DNA from: Streptacidiphilus jeojiense
GTDB lineage: Bacteria; Actinomycetota; Actinomycetes; Streptomycetales; Streptomycetaceae
Reading direction: 5' to 3'
Assembly (NCBI RefSeq): GCF_000719095.1
Contig: NZ_JOEH01000006.1
Location: 1 to 64,000, forward strand
Length of the DNA stretch: 64,000 nucleotides
A program made the translations under genes and the position numbers. Below, piece by piece: positions 1 through 11,636 of the stretch. How positions within the stretch are numbered: the stretch's first letter is position 1; every line of letters starts with the position of its first letter. The notes under the pieces were generated by a model. The model made no database searches and was not told the DNA's origin. It saw nothing but the letters and a program-made list of their open reading frames with translations.

Positions 1-13
1 GCAGCCCTCCTCC

Positions 14-1090
14 TTGTCGGCCCACACGGTGGGTGGCGGTGAGGCGATCCAGGCTGCGACCGGGCTGGACTGGTCGACCGGCTGGCGGCAGCAGGTCGCC
101 GAGGAGGGCGCCGGGGTGTCCGGGCGCAACGGCGGGGTGGGCGGGATGCTCACCGACGCCTCAGGGTGTTCGGTGCGGGCCGGTACGCCGGTGTCCTCGC
201 GTACCGCCGTCCTGTCCGATCCGCTGCGCTCGGTGCCGGGCCGGCCGCAGGCGATGCTGGCGGCGCTGGCCGGGCAGGACCAGGAGGCCCTGCGTGCCAC
301 CGGCGCGCTGGCCCTGGGCGAGCAGGTGCTGGCCCTGCTGCGGCTGGGCGAGATGCTGGAGGCCGAACTGCTGCGGCGGGTGGCGGTCTTCGACGCCATG
401 GACGGCGCCACCGTGCTGCGTTCACGTTCCACCGGCGGCTTCCTGGCCACCCACGGCCAACTCGCCAGCGCACCCCAGGACCAGGCCCCGGCCGGGTTCC
501 AGTCCTGGGTGAAACTCTCCGCCACCGGAACCACCGACCGCCCGTTCTGGGTCCTGTCCGGCGAACTGGAGGCCCTGGCCGGGGAGCGGCTGCGGACCGC
601 CCTGGAGGCCGCCGCCGGCCCACCGACGACCGAGGACCCGCGCACCGGCGCCCAGCGCCTGGGTGATGCGCTGGCCACCGTGGCCGCACTGGCCCTGAAC
701 ACCGGCACGCTACCGGTCACCGGCGGCACCCGCCCCCACCTGACCCTGATCGCCGACCTGGACACCCTCACCACCCCCCACCCACACCCCACCCCACGGC
801 GCCTTCACCACCCGCGGACTGCGCCTGGACGGCCCGGCTGCCAACGGCCACCCTCCTGGTGCGAGGGCCACCACGCCATCCACTGGGCCGACGGCGGACC
901 CACCTCCGTCGACAACATCACCCTGCTCTGCCCCGAACACCACCACGACCTGCACACCACCGGCTGGAACCTCACCCGACAACCCAACGGCCACTACACC
1001 GCCACCCCACCCCCCAACACCCCCACACCACCCAACACCCGCATCCCCCCACCACCCACCCGGCACAGACACACCACCGCCGCCGCCTAA
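14..1090 (+). CDS. DUF222/HNH endonuclease-like protein, probably internally deleted
   Basis: The N-terminal half (about residues 75-140) has the Leu/Ala-rich helices of actinobacterial DUF222 (13E12-repeat) proteins. The C-terminal part (about 280-320) holds an HNH-type nuclease core with a WCEGHH motif, a DN step and a late CPEHHH. The family normally has a longer linker between the DUF222 repeat and the HNH core. Here the chain passes from the DLDTLT segment almost directly to the zinc-binding CxRPPSWCEGHH segment, and the central DUF222 helices also look shortened. This suggests in-frame deletions and a decaying gene. The tail is Pro/Thr/His-rich. TTG at 14 is the first start available, but the frame is open to the left edge, so the true start may lie outside. 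Such genes are often multicopy and lie near recombination-prone sites; their role is unknown. Confidence 0.55.
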   Translation: MSAHTVGGGEAIQAATGLDWSTGWRQQVAEEGAGVSGRNGGVGGMLTDASGCSVRAGTPVSSRTAVLSDPLRSVPGRPQAMLAALAGQDQEALRATGALALGEQVLALLRLGEMLEAELLRRVAVFDAMDGATVLRSRSTGGFLATHGQLASAPQDQAPAGFQSWVKLSATGTTDRPFWVLSGELEALAGERLRTALEAAAGPPTTEDPRTGAQRLGDALATVAALALNTGTLPVTGGTRPHLTLIADLDTLTTPHPHPTPRRLHHPRTAPGRPGCQRPPSWCEGHHAIHWADGGPTSVDNITLLCPEHHHDLHTTGWNLTRQPNGHYTATPPPNTPTPPNTRIPPPPTRHRHTTAAA

Positions 1091-1120
1091 ACAGCCCGAT
1101 TCTGGAAGCTGGCGCAGTGT

Positions 1121-1140
1121 GCCTGCCGCTACCGGCAGGC
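1121..1140. terminator. Hairpin between convergent genes
   Basis: A perfect 8-bp stem (GCCTGCCG / CGGCAGGC) with a CTAC loop separates the HNH-like gene from the convergent hypothetical gene. The loop contains the stop codon of the minus-strand gene at 1129. There is no T-tract, as is usual for actinobacterial terminators. Confidence 0.5.
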
Positions 1141-1659
1141 CGCTCGCTGGCGGGCGCCCTCGTGCCCGTAGGCCGCTGTCTCGCTGGTCTGCTTCAGCAC
1201 TTGGGCCGGTTCGAGTGGGCTGGGCCAGAACTGGAGCAGGTACCGGTCCAATTGCGGCACTCCGGCCGGTCTGTTGTCGGCGATTCTGGCCCGGTCCATT
1301 CCGATGGCGCAGTAGCGAACGCGGTAGTCGATCTCTGCGAGATCAAGATCCCATCGTGCTTCGCCTGCCCGCTGCAGCAGTTGCGTCCTCGGCGATGACG
1401 GAGTGAACCCGACTTCGACTATCTCCTCCCAGGCCTCGTCGACCGGCGGGCGATCCTGGTGAAGCTCGACGGTGAACCCGACGTCGCCGGTATGAAGTCC
1501 AGTCGTCAGCCACAGGGCTCCTGCCTGTGCACCGCCGCAGAGCCCGGCGGCCTGGCCCGCGAACGCCTCCTCAAGTCCTGGAGTGAACCTGTCCTGGTCG
1601 CTTTCGACGTAGAGCTGGTGGTAGTGCACGGACACCTCGCCATCGACCAGTACGCGCAT
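1129..1659 (-). CDS. Conserved hypothetical protein
   Basis: A soluble protein of about 176 residues, acidic and rich in aromatic residues, with no signal peptide or membrane segment. It resembles a conserved streptomycete family without assigned function: an N-terminal DGEVSVHYHQLYVES segment, a Gly-rich AGLCGGAQAGALWLTTG stretch, and a conserved WDLDLAEIDYRVRYC block. I chose the ATG at 1659 because the product then begins MRVLVDGEV; an in-frame ATG at 1701 would add 14 residues. The gene is convergent with the HNH-like gene and shares its hairpin. I cannot assign a function. Confidence 0.6.
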   Translation of the reverse strand: MRVLVDGEVSVHYHQLYVESDQDRFTPGLEEAFAGQAAGLCGGAQAGALWLTTGLHTGDVGFTVELHQDRPPVDEAWEEIVEVGFTPSSPRTQLLQRAGEARWDLDLAEIDYRVRYCAIGMDRARIADNRPAGVPQLDRYLLQFWPSPLEPAQVLKQTSETAAYGHEGARQRAACR

Positions 1660-1909
1660 TGCGAATGCCCCATTCCGAATCCCGAGTTGATTGGGTACCA
1701 AGCATGGCGGGGAGCTCTGACATCACCAGCCGGCCGGATATTCAGCCGCTCACTGCCTGCGAGATCGTTACTCTGCTTCCGGTCGCCTTCATTGACTTCG
1801 ACACCGCCCATCCGGTTCGCGAGTCTGGGACGCGGCGTACACCGCGAGGGCACGCAGCGGCAGGCCATCCTGCCTTCTCCCGTCACGTCGCAGAGGGCCA
1901 CGATCGTCG

Positions 1910-3274
1910 CTACCTCACCGACGCCCGCTGGATCGAGTCCACGTTCGGGTGACGGGCGTCCCGCCCGGGGAGCAGGGCGGCTGGTAGGAGGCCGAGGGCG
2001 GCCAGGGCCGAGAGGGTGAGGAGAGTGGGGGTGAGGGTGGTCAGGCCGGCGGCTATGGCGATGCCGAGGGTGGGGCCGAGGTTGTTGGCGGTCTGTTTGA
2101 GGCCGCCGACCACTCCGGCGTAGCCGGGTGGGGCGTCGCCGACGACGGTGCCGGTGGCGGTGACCATCACCGTGGTGAAGCCGGCGCCGAGCAGTGCGAA
2201 GCAGACGCTGGTGAGCAGCCAGGGACTGGTCGGGCTCTGCCGGGACAGCGCCGCGATTCCGACGGCGACGAGACCGATGCCGCCGATCGCGGTGCGGCGT
2301 GGCCCCTGACGGCGGAGCACCGCCGTGGCGAGCGGCGCGCCGGGGATCATCAGCGCGGTCATCGGGATTCCCCACACCACGCTGACCAGGGGGCTCAGCC
2401 CGCGGACGTCCTGGAGGAAGAACGTGGTCGCGAACAGGGCCCCGAACAGGCCGCAGCTGGTGGTCAGCAGCATCGCCATCGAGGCCGTCACCGGGACGGA
2501 CCGGGCCACCGCTCGCGGCACGATGGGATGTTCCGCACGGCGTTCGTGCCGGACGAACGCGGCCGTGAGCCCCGCAGCGGCGGTGAGTCCGAGAACGGTG
2601 CGGCCGGCGGTCCACCCGTACCCGGGCACTCCGGCGAGGGCGTGCACCAGTACCGCGAGCGCCGTCGCCAGCAGGGCCGCGCCGGTCAGGTCGAGGCGGG
2701 TGGATTCGACGGGTGCCGGCATCGGCACCCGTACGGCGAGGGTGACCAGGGCGATCGCGACGGCGATCGGGATGTTGATCACGAACACCGCGCGCCAGCC
2801 CAGTTGGGTGACCAGAACACCGCCCAGCAGGGGGCCGGCCGCGGCGGCCAGTCCGATCGCGCTGGTACGGACGGCGACCGGGCCGGAGAGTCGGTCGGCC
2901 GGGTAGGCCAGCCGAAGCAGCGCGAGTGTCGCCGGTTGCAGCAGGGCGCCGCTCACTCCCTGGGCGACGCGCATCGCTGTCACCCAGCCGATGTCCGGTG
3001 AGAGCGCGACCCCGGCGGAGGCTGCAGCAAACCCCAGCAGCCCGATCAGCAGCAGCCGTTGGTGGCCGTACCGGTCGCCTAGGTGTCCGGCGATGACCAG
3101 CAGTGCGGCCACCGCCAGCAGATAGCCGGTGCTGGTCCACTGGACCTGGGCCACGCTCGCGCCCAGGTCGCGCTGCAGGCTGGGCTGCGCCACGGTCAGG
3201 ATGGTGCCGTCCAGGGCGACGATCATCGCTCCGCCGGTGCTGGCCAGCAGGGCCAACCGGTGTCGTGGGGTCAC
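1910..3274 (-). CDS. MFS drug-efflux transporter (DHA2, EmrB/QacA type)
   Basis: A membrane transporter of 454 residues, expected to expel drugs or toxic metabolites using the proton gradient. It shows about 14 hydrophobic helices. The segment between TM2 and TM3 reads AGHLGDRYGHQRLLL, the MFS motif A of the DHA2 group, and TM1 carries the DGTILTVAQPSLQ segment, a variant of the D-x(3)-VNVALP motif typical of 14-TM efflux pumps. The start is GTG at 3274; it overlaps the stop of the upstream TetR gene (GTGA), so the two are translationally coupled. Regulation is probably by that TetR protein acting on the palindrome at 3935-3949. The substrate cannot be read from sequence. Confidence 0.88.
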   Translation of the reverse strand: MTPRHRLALLASTGGAMIVALDGTILTVAQPSLQRDLGASVAQVQWTSTGYLLAVAALLVIAGHLGDRYGHQRLLLIGLLGFAAASAGVALSPDIGWVTAMRVAQGVSGALLQPATLALLRLAYPADRLSGPVAVRTSAIGLAAAAGPLLGGVLVTQLGWRAVFVINIPIAVAIALVTLAVRVPMPAPVESTRLDLTGAALLATALAVLVHALAGVPGYGWTAGRTVLGLTAAAGLTAAFVRHERRAEHPIVPRAVARSVPVTASMAMLLTTSCGLFGALFATTFFLQDVRGLSPLVSVVWGIPMTALMIPGAPLATAVLRRQGPRRTAIGGIGLVAVGIAALSRQSPTSPWLLTSVCFALLGAGFTTVMVTATGTVVGDAPPGYAGVVGGLKQTANNLGPTLGIAIAAGLTTLTPTLLTLSALAALGLLPAALLPGRDARHPNVDSIQRASVR

Positions 3275-3912
3275 CTGTCGGCCGGGCCGAGGTGGGCATC
3301 CAGGGCGGCGTTGATCAACAGGTCGAGTGAGTCAGGGTCAGTGCCCGATCCATTGGTGTCCAGGGCGAGTTGCAGGCTCTGCCAGGTCCAGAGCTGGGCG
3401 ATGCCGTGGAGGTTGGACCACAGCGCTGCGGCGGCCACAGCGGGGGGAGGGGCGGACGGTCGCTCGCTCTCTGCCGTTTGCCGCTCCGAGCGGTGACGGG
3501 TGATGAGCTCGACCACGAGCCGGAACTGCGGCAGGGACGACTCCCGCAGACGCGGCCCGTCCGATTCTTGCTTCCTGCTGTCCAGCAGGTCATGACGGAA
3601 CATCAGCTCGAACATGCCGCGCTGCTCCAGTGCGTAGCCGACGTAGGCCCGGGCGATCGCCTGCACCTGGTCGCGTGCGGAGTCCAGTCCGGCGGTCGCG
3701 GCGGCGGAGCGGTTGCCGAGTTCGGCGAAGCCGCGGCGGGCGATGGCCGACAGCAGGGAGTGGTGGGTCGGGAAGTAGCGGCGCGGAGCGCCGTGCGACA
3801 CCCCCGCCCTGCGGGCGATCTCACGGAGCCCCAGCGCGGCGGTCCCCTCCGTGGTCACCAGCTCCACGCCGACGTCGATCAGCCGTTCCCGAAGCGATCC
3901 CTGATGGTCCAT
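3271..3912 (-). CDS. TetR-family repressor
   Basis: A 213-residue DNA-binding regulator. The first 60 residues form the TetR helix-turn-helix (GLREIARRAGVSHGAPRRYFPTHHSLLSAIA); the remainder is the helical ligand-binding and dimerisation domain, with a WSNLHGIAQL segment typical of C-terminal TetR domains. It is the first gene of a two-gene operon with the MFS pump, the classic local-repressor arrangement. A perfect palindrome and an extra half-site lie 7-37 bp upstream of its ATG, which argues for autoregulation and joint control of the pump. No good Shine-Dalgarno is visible, so the message may be leaderless. Confidence 0.88.
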   Translation of the reverse strand: MDHQGSLRERLIDVGVELVTTEGTAALGLREIARRAGVSHGAPRRYFPTHHSLLSAIARRGFAELGNRSAAATAGLDSARDQVQAIARAYVGYALEQRGMFELMFRHDLLDSRKQESDGPRLRESSLPQFRLVVELITRHRSERQTAESERPSAPPPAVAAAALWSNLHGIAQLWTWQSLQLALDTNGSGTDPDSLDLLINAALDAHLGPADR

Positions 3913-3918
3913 GGAGGT

Positions 3919-3949
3919 TGTCTACCACCGCTCCGTAGACACTGTCTAC
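3919..3949. promoter_or_regulatory. TetR operator upstream of the TetR-MFS operon
   Basis: GTAGACA-C-TGTCTAC at 3935-3949 is a perfect 7-1-7 palindrome. A third copy of the half-site TGTCTAC lies at 3919-3925. Both sit immediately 5' of the TetR start at 3912, where a repressor would block transcription. Confidence 0.6.
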
Positions 3950-3975
3950 TTTCTGAGGGCGACTGCAAGCGCGCA

Positions 3976-3986
3976 TGAAATTTTCG
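3976..3986. promoter_or_regulatory. LacI-type operator candidate upstream of the amylase
   Basis: TGAAATTTTCG contains the palindrome GAAA-T-TTTC. It is one base from CGAAANTTTCG, the site type bound by LacI-family regulators of streptomycete glycoside-hydrolase genes. It overlaps TTTCGAAA (3982-3989) and is followed by GTTGAAATTG. It lies about 210 bp before the amylase start in an unusually AT-rich patch. Confidence 0.4.
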
Positions 3987-4192
3987 AAAGACGTTGAAAT
4001 TGTTTGCACCCAAGGCTTGACCACCGCCCGTCAGCGGCGGGATCGTCATCTCGCGCAGCCGTCAAGTCCCCAGTGGCCACCGGGGTTGGACGGTCCATCA
4101 GGCGCCGTTCGCAGTGAGCTGCGGACGGGCCATTGCGCTTCGTGCGGGCCCGCATGACGACCTTCCCATCCACCCTCCTGGGAGAAGTCACG

Positions 4193-6769
4193 ATGCAGTC
4201 GCAGTCATCGCGCAGATCCACGCGCAGATCCATGCCCATGGCACCACCCCCGGAAGGCGGCTCCCGCCGCAACCGCCGTCTCGGTTCGCGCTCGGGCGGC
4301 CTGCTGCTGGCCGGCGCCCTGCTCGCCGGCGGACTGCTGCCGGTGGCGCTGGGCGGAGCCGCGCATGCCAGCAGCAGCAACGGCGGTGACGTGATCGCCA
4401 ACCTCTTCGAGTGGAACTGGACCTCGGTCGCCTCCGAGTGCACCAATGTCCTCGGCCCCAAGGGCTACGGCGCGGTGCAGGTGTCCCCGCCGCAGGACTC
4501 CATCCGGCTCTCGGGCAGCACCCACGCCTGGTGGGACGTCTACCAGCCGGTCGGCTACGACCTCAACAGCCGGATGGGCACCGCGGCGCAGTTCCAGGCG
4601 ATGGTGACGGCCTGTCACAACGCGGGCGTCAAGGTCTACACGGACGCGGTCATCAACCACATGTCCGGCACCGACCAGACCAGCACCGACTCCTACGGCG
4701 GCGACAGCTTCAACGTGTCGTCGCGCAGCTACAGCGAGGTCCCCTACACCTCCGCCGACTTCCACAGCTACCCGACCAACTGCCCCAACTCCGACCTGTC
4801 GATCAGCGACTGGAACAGCCAGACCCAGGTCCAGGAGTGCGACCTGGAGAACCTGGCCGACCTCTACACGGAGACGGACGACGTCCGCGCCAAGATCGCG
4901 GCCTACCTCAACACGCTGATCGCGGACGGGGTCGACGGCTTCCGGGTCGACTCCGCCAAGCACATCGCCCAGGCCGACATGGCCAACATCGAGTCCCGGC
5001 TGAACAACACGCTGTGGGGCGCGCGGCCGTTCGTGCTGCAGGAGGTGTATCCGGGCAGCAGCGGCAATCTGGCGCCCGCGGCCTTCGAGAGCAACGGCAG
5101 CCTGATCGGCTTCGACTACGCGTACGACATGAAGAGCCAGTTCCAGGGCAGCATCGCCAACCTCAAGACCTTCGGCAGCACCTGGGGCCTGCTGCCGAGT
5201 GCGTACGACGGCGCCATGGTCACCAACCACGACACCGAGCGCAACGGCAGCACCCTGAACTACAAGAACGGCACCCAGTACACCCTGGCCACCGAGTTCA
5301 TGCTGGCCTGGGGCTACGGCACCCCCTCGGTCTACTCGGGCTTCTCCTTCAGCAGCTCGGACGACTCCCCGCCGGCCGACTCCAACGGCTTCGTCACCAA
5401 CACCGACTGCTCCTCCAGCGCCTGGGTCTGCACCGACCGCAACACCGGCATCGCCAACATGGTCGGCTGGCACAACGCGGCCGGCACGGCGGCCGTCGCC
5501 AACTGGTACGACGACGGCTCCAACCTGATCGCCTTCTCCCGCGGCTCCAAGGCCTGGATCGCGATCAACAACGAGAGCACCACGCAGACCAAGACCTTCG
5601 CCACCGGTCTGGCCGCGGGTACCTACTGCGACATCATCCACGGCGACTACACCGCCTCGACCGGCGCCTGCTCCGGACCGACGGTGGCCGTCGACAGCTC
5701 CGGCAACGCGACGGTGTCCATCGCGGCCGGCGACTCGGTGGCGCTGTACGCGACCACCACCGGTACCAGCACGCCGACCGCTTCGGCGAGTGCCAGCGCG
5801 AGCGCCAGTGCCAGCGCCTCGGCGAGTGCCAGCGCGACGGCCACGGCCACCCCCACCTCGACCAGCACCAGCACCAGCAGCTCGACCGTGAACGAGACCT
5901 TCACCGTCAGCGGTGCCCCGAGCAGTGCTCCGCTCTACCTCGTCGGCTCCACCAGTGAGTTGGGCAGCTGGGCCCCGGGCAGTGCGATACCGATGACCCA
6001 GTCGGGATCGACCTGGACGGTCACCGTCGCCCTGCCGAAGTCCACCGCGATCCAGTACAAGTACATCGCCAAGGACTCGGCGGGCAACGTCACCTGGGAG
6101 CCCGGCTCCAACCACAGTGCGACCACCGGTTCGGGCGCCAGCGCCACCCTCACCGACACCTTCAACGGCTCCAGCACCACCGTGGCGGAGACTTTCAACG
6201 ACACCGCCACCACCTGGTACGGCCAGAACGTCTACGTGGTCGGCTCGATCGCGGCGCTGGGCGGCTGGAACACCGCCAACGCGGTCGCCCTCTCCTCCGC
6301 CAACTACCCGACCTGGTCGGCGACGGTGAACCTGCCGTCCAACACGGCCTTCGAGTACAAGTTCATCAAGAAGGACCCGGACGGCACCGTCACCTGGGAG
6401 TCCGGCGCCAACCACACGGCGACCACGGGCACCTCGGCGGCCACCCTCAGCAACACCTGGGGGGCCAACGCCACCAGCTCGGTGGGTGTCGTCTTCGACG
6501 AGACCAAGTCCACCGTGACCGGCCAGAACGTCTACGTGGTCGGCAGCATCGGCGGGCTCGGCTACTGGGACCCCAACAGCGCGATCCTGCTGTCCTCCAG
6601 CAGCTACCCGGTCTGGTCGAAGACCATCAGCATCACGCCGAACACGTACTTCGAGTACAAGTACATCGTCAAGGACGCCGCCGGGAACGTGACCTGGGAG
6701 TCGGGCGCCAACCGCAGCTACACCACCGGCAGTTCGGGCACCGTGACGCTGTCGGACACCTGGAAGTAG
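4193..6769 (+). CDS. Secreted alpha-amylase (GH13) with three C-terminal CBM20 starch-binding domains
   Basis: An extracellular endo-amylase of 858 residues that cleaves alpha-1,4 bonds in starch. The Arg-rich N-terminus and hydrophobic LLLAGALLAGGLLPVAL segment form a long signal peptide cut after AHA. The GH13 catalytic residues are visible: nucleophile D253 in FRVDS, acid/base E284 in LQEVYP, and D347 in NHDTER. After a low-complexity Ser/Ala/Thr linker (about 525-565) come three homologous domains of about 95 residues, each with a YxVGS..LG.W start, a W.....LP/ITP...F/QYK(Y/F)I.KD centre and a VTWE.G.N end, as in CBM20. Most relatives carry one such domain. The ATG at 4193 is chosen because GGGAGAAG precedes it at 4180-4187; upstream starts lack a binding site. 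Confidence 0.92.
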   Translation: MQSQSSRRSTRRSMPMAPPPEGGSRRNRRLGSRSGGLLLAGALLAGGLLPVALGGAAHASSSNGGDVIANLFEWNWTSVASECTNVLGPKGYGAVQVSPPQDSIRLSGSTHAWWDVYQPVGYDLNSRMGTAAQFQAMVTACHNAGVKVYTDAVINHMSGTDQTSTDSYGGDSFNVSSRSYSEVPYTSADFHSYPTNCPNSDLSISDWNSQTQVQECDLENLADLYTETDDVRAKIAAYLNTLIADGVDGFRVDSAKHIAQADMANIESRLNNTLWGARPFVLQEVYPGSSGNLAPAAFESNGSLIGFDYAYDMKSQFQGSIANLKTFGSTWGLLPSAYDGAMVTNHDTERNGSTLNYKNGTQYTLATEFMLAWGYGTPSVYSGFSFSSSDDSPPADSNGFVTNTDCSSSAWVCTDRNTGIANMVGWHNAAGTAAVANWYDDGSNLIAFSRGSKAWIAINNESTTQTKTFATGLAAGTYCDIIHGDYTASTGACSGPTVAVDSSGNATVSIAAGDSVALYATTTGTSTPTASASASASASASASASASATATATPTSTSTSTSSSTVNETFTVSGAPSSAPLYLVGSTSELGSWAPGSAIPMTQSGSTWTVTVALPKSTAIQYKYIAKDSAGNVTWEPGSNHSATTGSGASATLTDTFNGSSTTVAETFNDTATTWYGQNVYVVGSIAALGGWNTANAVALSSANYPTWSATVNLPSNTAFEYKFIKKDPDGTVTWESGANHTATTGTSAATLSNTWGANATSSVGVVFDETKSTVTGQNVYVVGSIGGLGYWDPNSAILLSSSSYPVWSKTISITPNTYFEYKYIVKDAAGNVTWESGANRSYTTGSSGTVTLSDTWK

Positions 6770-6793
6770 TACCGACCGCTGGACGCACGGGTG

Positions 6794-6827
6794 GAGGGTC
6801 CGACACCGAGACCGGTGTCGGACCCTC
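6794..6827. terminator. Strong hairpin between amylase and glnK
   Basis: A perfect 15-bp stem (6794-6808 with 6813-6827) closes on an AGAC loop. It lies between two convergent genes and can serve both strands. No T-run follows. Confidence 0.75.
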
Positions 6828-6852
6828 TCGTGCCGGGCGGACCGTCGGACCG

Positions 6853-8679
<1,827 letters not shown>

Positions 8680-8687
8680 TCACCCGG

Positions 8688-8732
8688 ACGCGTGAACCCC
8701 CGGCACCGTGGCGGTGCCGGGGGTTCACGCGT
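8688..8732 (-). terminator. Perfect 21-bp hairpin downstream of the chaplin gene
   Basis: The arms 8688-8708 and 8712-8732 are fully complementary with a TGG loop, giving a very stable structure. It begins about 30 bp after the chaplin stop and should isolate the chaplin transcript from amtB, which is read in the same direction. Confidence 0.75.
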
Positions 8733-8763
8733 CGCCCGCGGGCGCGGGGTGGTGCGGGGCGGT

Positions 8764-9003
8764 TCAGCCCCAGTTGGCGCACTCGTTGCCGAAGGCCGGG
8801 TTGAGCACGCCGATGACGTTGACGCTGTCACCGCAGACGTTCACCGGGACGTGCACCGGAACCTGGATCAGGTTGCCGGAGCCGACGCCGGGGGAGCCGA
8901 CAGCGGCGCCCGCCGCCGTGCTGGAGGCGGAGGCGACACCCGCGCCGGCGGCGAGCAGACCGAGAGCGGCGGCGGCGACGAAGGTGCTGCGCTGGTGGTT
9001 CAC
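8764..9003 (-). CDS. Short chaplin (hydrophobic cell-surface amyloid protein)
   Basis: A 79-residue secreted protein: a signal peptide (about 1-28, ending AGVASA) and one chaplin domain containing GNLIQVPVHVPVNVCGDSV and, later, NPAFGNEC. The two cysteines (about 57 and 74) form the disulphide of the ChpE-H class. Chaplins assemble into amyloid fibrils that coat aerial hyphae and spores and lower surface tension. The start is GTG at 9003, preceded by AAAGGG; longer in-frame upstream starts would bury the signal peptide. It is monocistronic, with a strong hairpin behind it. A single chaplin next to housekeeping genes is usual in this family. Confidence 0.93.
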   Translation of the reverse strand: MNHQRSTFVAAAALGLLAAGAGVASASSTAAGAAVGSPGVGSGNLIQVPVHVPVNVCGDSVNVIGVLNPAFGNECANWG

Positions 9004-9335
9004 GATGGGACCCTTTCGAGCGACGGAGACTGAGCGAGCCGATCGGGACACGAGGCTCTGCACCTCCAACGCCGCGCCCGCCCGCCGGGCAACGCCGGGA
9101 GGCCGGGCATCACCCGAACGCGTGGCGCGACCGGCCCGTGGTCCGGCCGCCGACCGGCCGGGGCACCGACCGCCGCCGATCGCGGGCGCGGCCGGATCGG
9201 GGCACCATGAAGCTCCGGTGGAGGCGTGCTTAAGAAAGCCTCGATGGACCTGCGGCGGGGCGGGCGGGCAGGGTTTGTCAGCGTCGGCCGCACTCGCCGC
9301 CGGCGTACGTCGTCGCACCTCAGGAGGCTCCCGCC
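9004..9335. other. Intergenic region between divergent chaplin and tdh genes
   Basis: About 330 bp with no credible gene. It must hold promoters for both directions. A short, less GC-rich patch (GCTTAAGAAAGCC near 9228) is the most promoter-like part on the tdh side. I find no clear operator or riboswitch. Confidence 0.5.
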
Positions 9336-10364
9336 GTGAAAGCACTGGTAAAGGCGAAGGCGGAGCCGGGGCTGTGGCTGATGGACGTGCCGGAGCCCGA
9401 GGTCGGCCCCGGCGAGGTGCTGATCAAGGTGCTGCGCACCGGTATCTGCGGGACCGACCTGCACATCCGTGCCTATGACGGCTGGGCGCAGCAGGCCGTG
9501 CGGACCCCGCTGGTGCTGGGCCACGAGTTCGTCGGCGAGGTCGTCGAGGTGGCCCCCGGGGTCGCCGACGTCGCGCCGGGCGACCTGGTCAGCGGCGAGG
9601 GACATCTGGTCTGCGGCAAGTGCCGCAACTGCCTGGCCGGCCGGCGCCACCTGTGCCGCAGCACGGTGGGCCTGGGCATCGGCCGGGACGGCGCCTTCGC
9701 CGAGTACCTCACCCTGCCGGCCTCCAACGTCTGGGTGCACCGGGTGCCGGTGGACCTGGACGTCGCGGCGATCTTCGACCCGTTCGGCAACGCGGTGCAC
9801 ACCGCGCTGTCCTTCCCGCTGGTGGGCGAGGACGTGCTGATCACCGGGGCGGGCCCGATCGGCATCATGGCGGCGGCGGTCGCCCGGCACGCCGGGGCCC
9901 GCAAGGTGATGATCACCGACGTCAGCCCGTACCGGCTGGAGCTGGCCGAGAAGGTCGGTGTCAGCCTGGCCCTGGATGTGAGTACCGCCACCATCGAGGA
10001 GGGGCAGCGGCGGCTGGGGCTGCGCGAGGGCTTCGACGTCGGGCTGGAGATGTCCGGCCGCCCCGAGGCGCTGCGCGACATGATCGCCAACATGACCCAC
10101 GGCGGGAAGATCGCCATGCTGGGGCTGCCGGCCGAGGAGTTCCCGGTCGACTTCGCCCGCATCGTCACCTCGATGATCACCCTCAAGGGCATCTACGGCC
10201 GGGAGATGTTCGAGACCTGGTACGCCATGTCGGTGCTGCTGGAGGGCGGGCTCGACCTCAGCCCGGTGATCACCGGCCGCTACGGCTACCAGGACTTCGA
10301 CGCCGCCTTCGACGACGCGGCCGGCGGACGCTGCGGCAAGGTCATCCTCGACTGGACCGCGTGA
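9336..10364 (+). CDS. tdh: L-threonine 3-dehydrogenase
   Basis: An NAD-dependent, zinc-containing medium-chain dehydrogenase (342 aa) that oxidises L-threonine to 2-amino-3-ketobutyrate. The N-terminal half has the catalytic-zinc motif GICGTDLHI and GHEFVGEV, and the structural-zinc cysteines [16 protein letters not shown] Rossmann motif [14 protein letters not shown] follows, with a [10 protein letters not shown] segment after the second beta strand. The segment [14 protein letters not shown] is characteristic of bacterial Tdh. GTG at 9336 is preceded by AGGAGG at 9322-9327. The next gene, kbl, performs the second step of the pathway. Confidence 0.96.
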   Translation: MKALVKAKAEPGLWLMDVPEPEVGPGEVLIKVLRTGICGTDLHIRAYDGWAQQAVRTPLVLGHEFVGEVVEVAPGVADVAPGDLVSGEGHLVCGKCRNCLAGRRHLCRSTVGLGIGRDGAFAEYLTLPASNVWVHRVPVDLDVAAIFDPFGNAVHTALSFPLVGEDVLITGAGPIGIMAAAVARHAGARKVMITDVSPYRLELAEKVGVSLALDVSTATIEEGQRRLGLREGFDVGLEMSGRPEALRDMIANMTHGGKIAMLGLPAEEFPVDFARIVTSMITLKGIYGREMFETWYAMSVLLEGGLDLSPVITGRYGYQDFDAAFDDAAGGRCGKVILDWTA

Positions 10365-10420
10365 CCTGACCGCACTTCCCCGGCAACCCTCCGTACCCAG
10401 ATCCAAGGAGTGACCCCAGA

Positions 10421-11632
<1,212 letters not shown>

Positions 11633-11636
11633 CCGG

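Noticed and set aside
5776..5880. Ser/Ala repeat DNA in the amylase gene as a possible CRISPR or phase-variable array
   Set aside because: It is a coding linker of irregular codon repeats within one open frame, usual in secreted actinobacterial enzymes.
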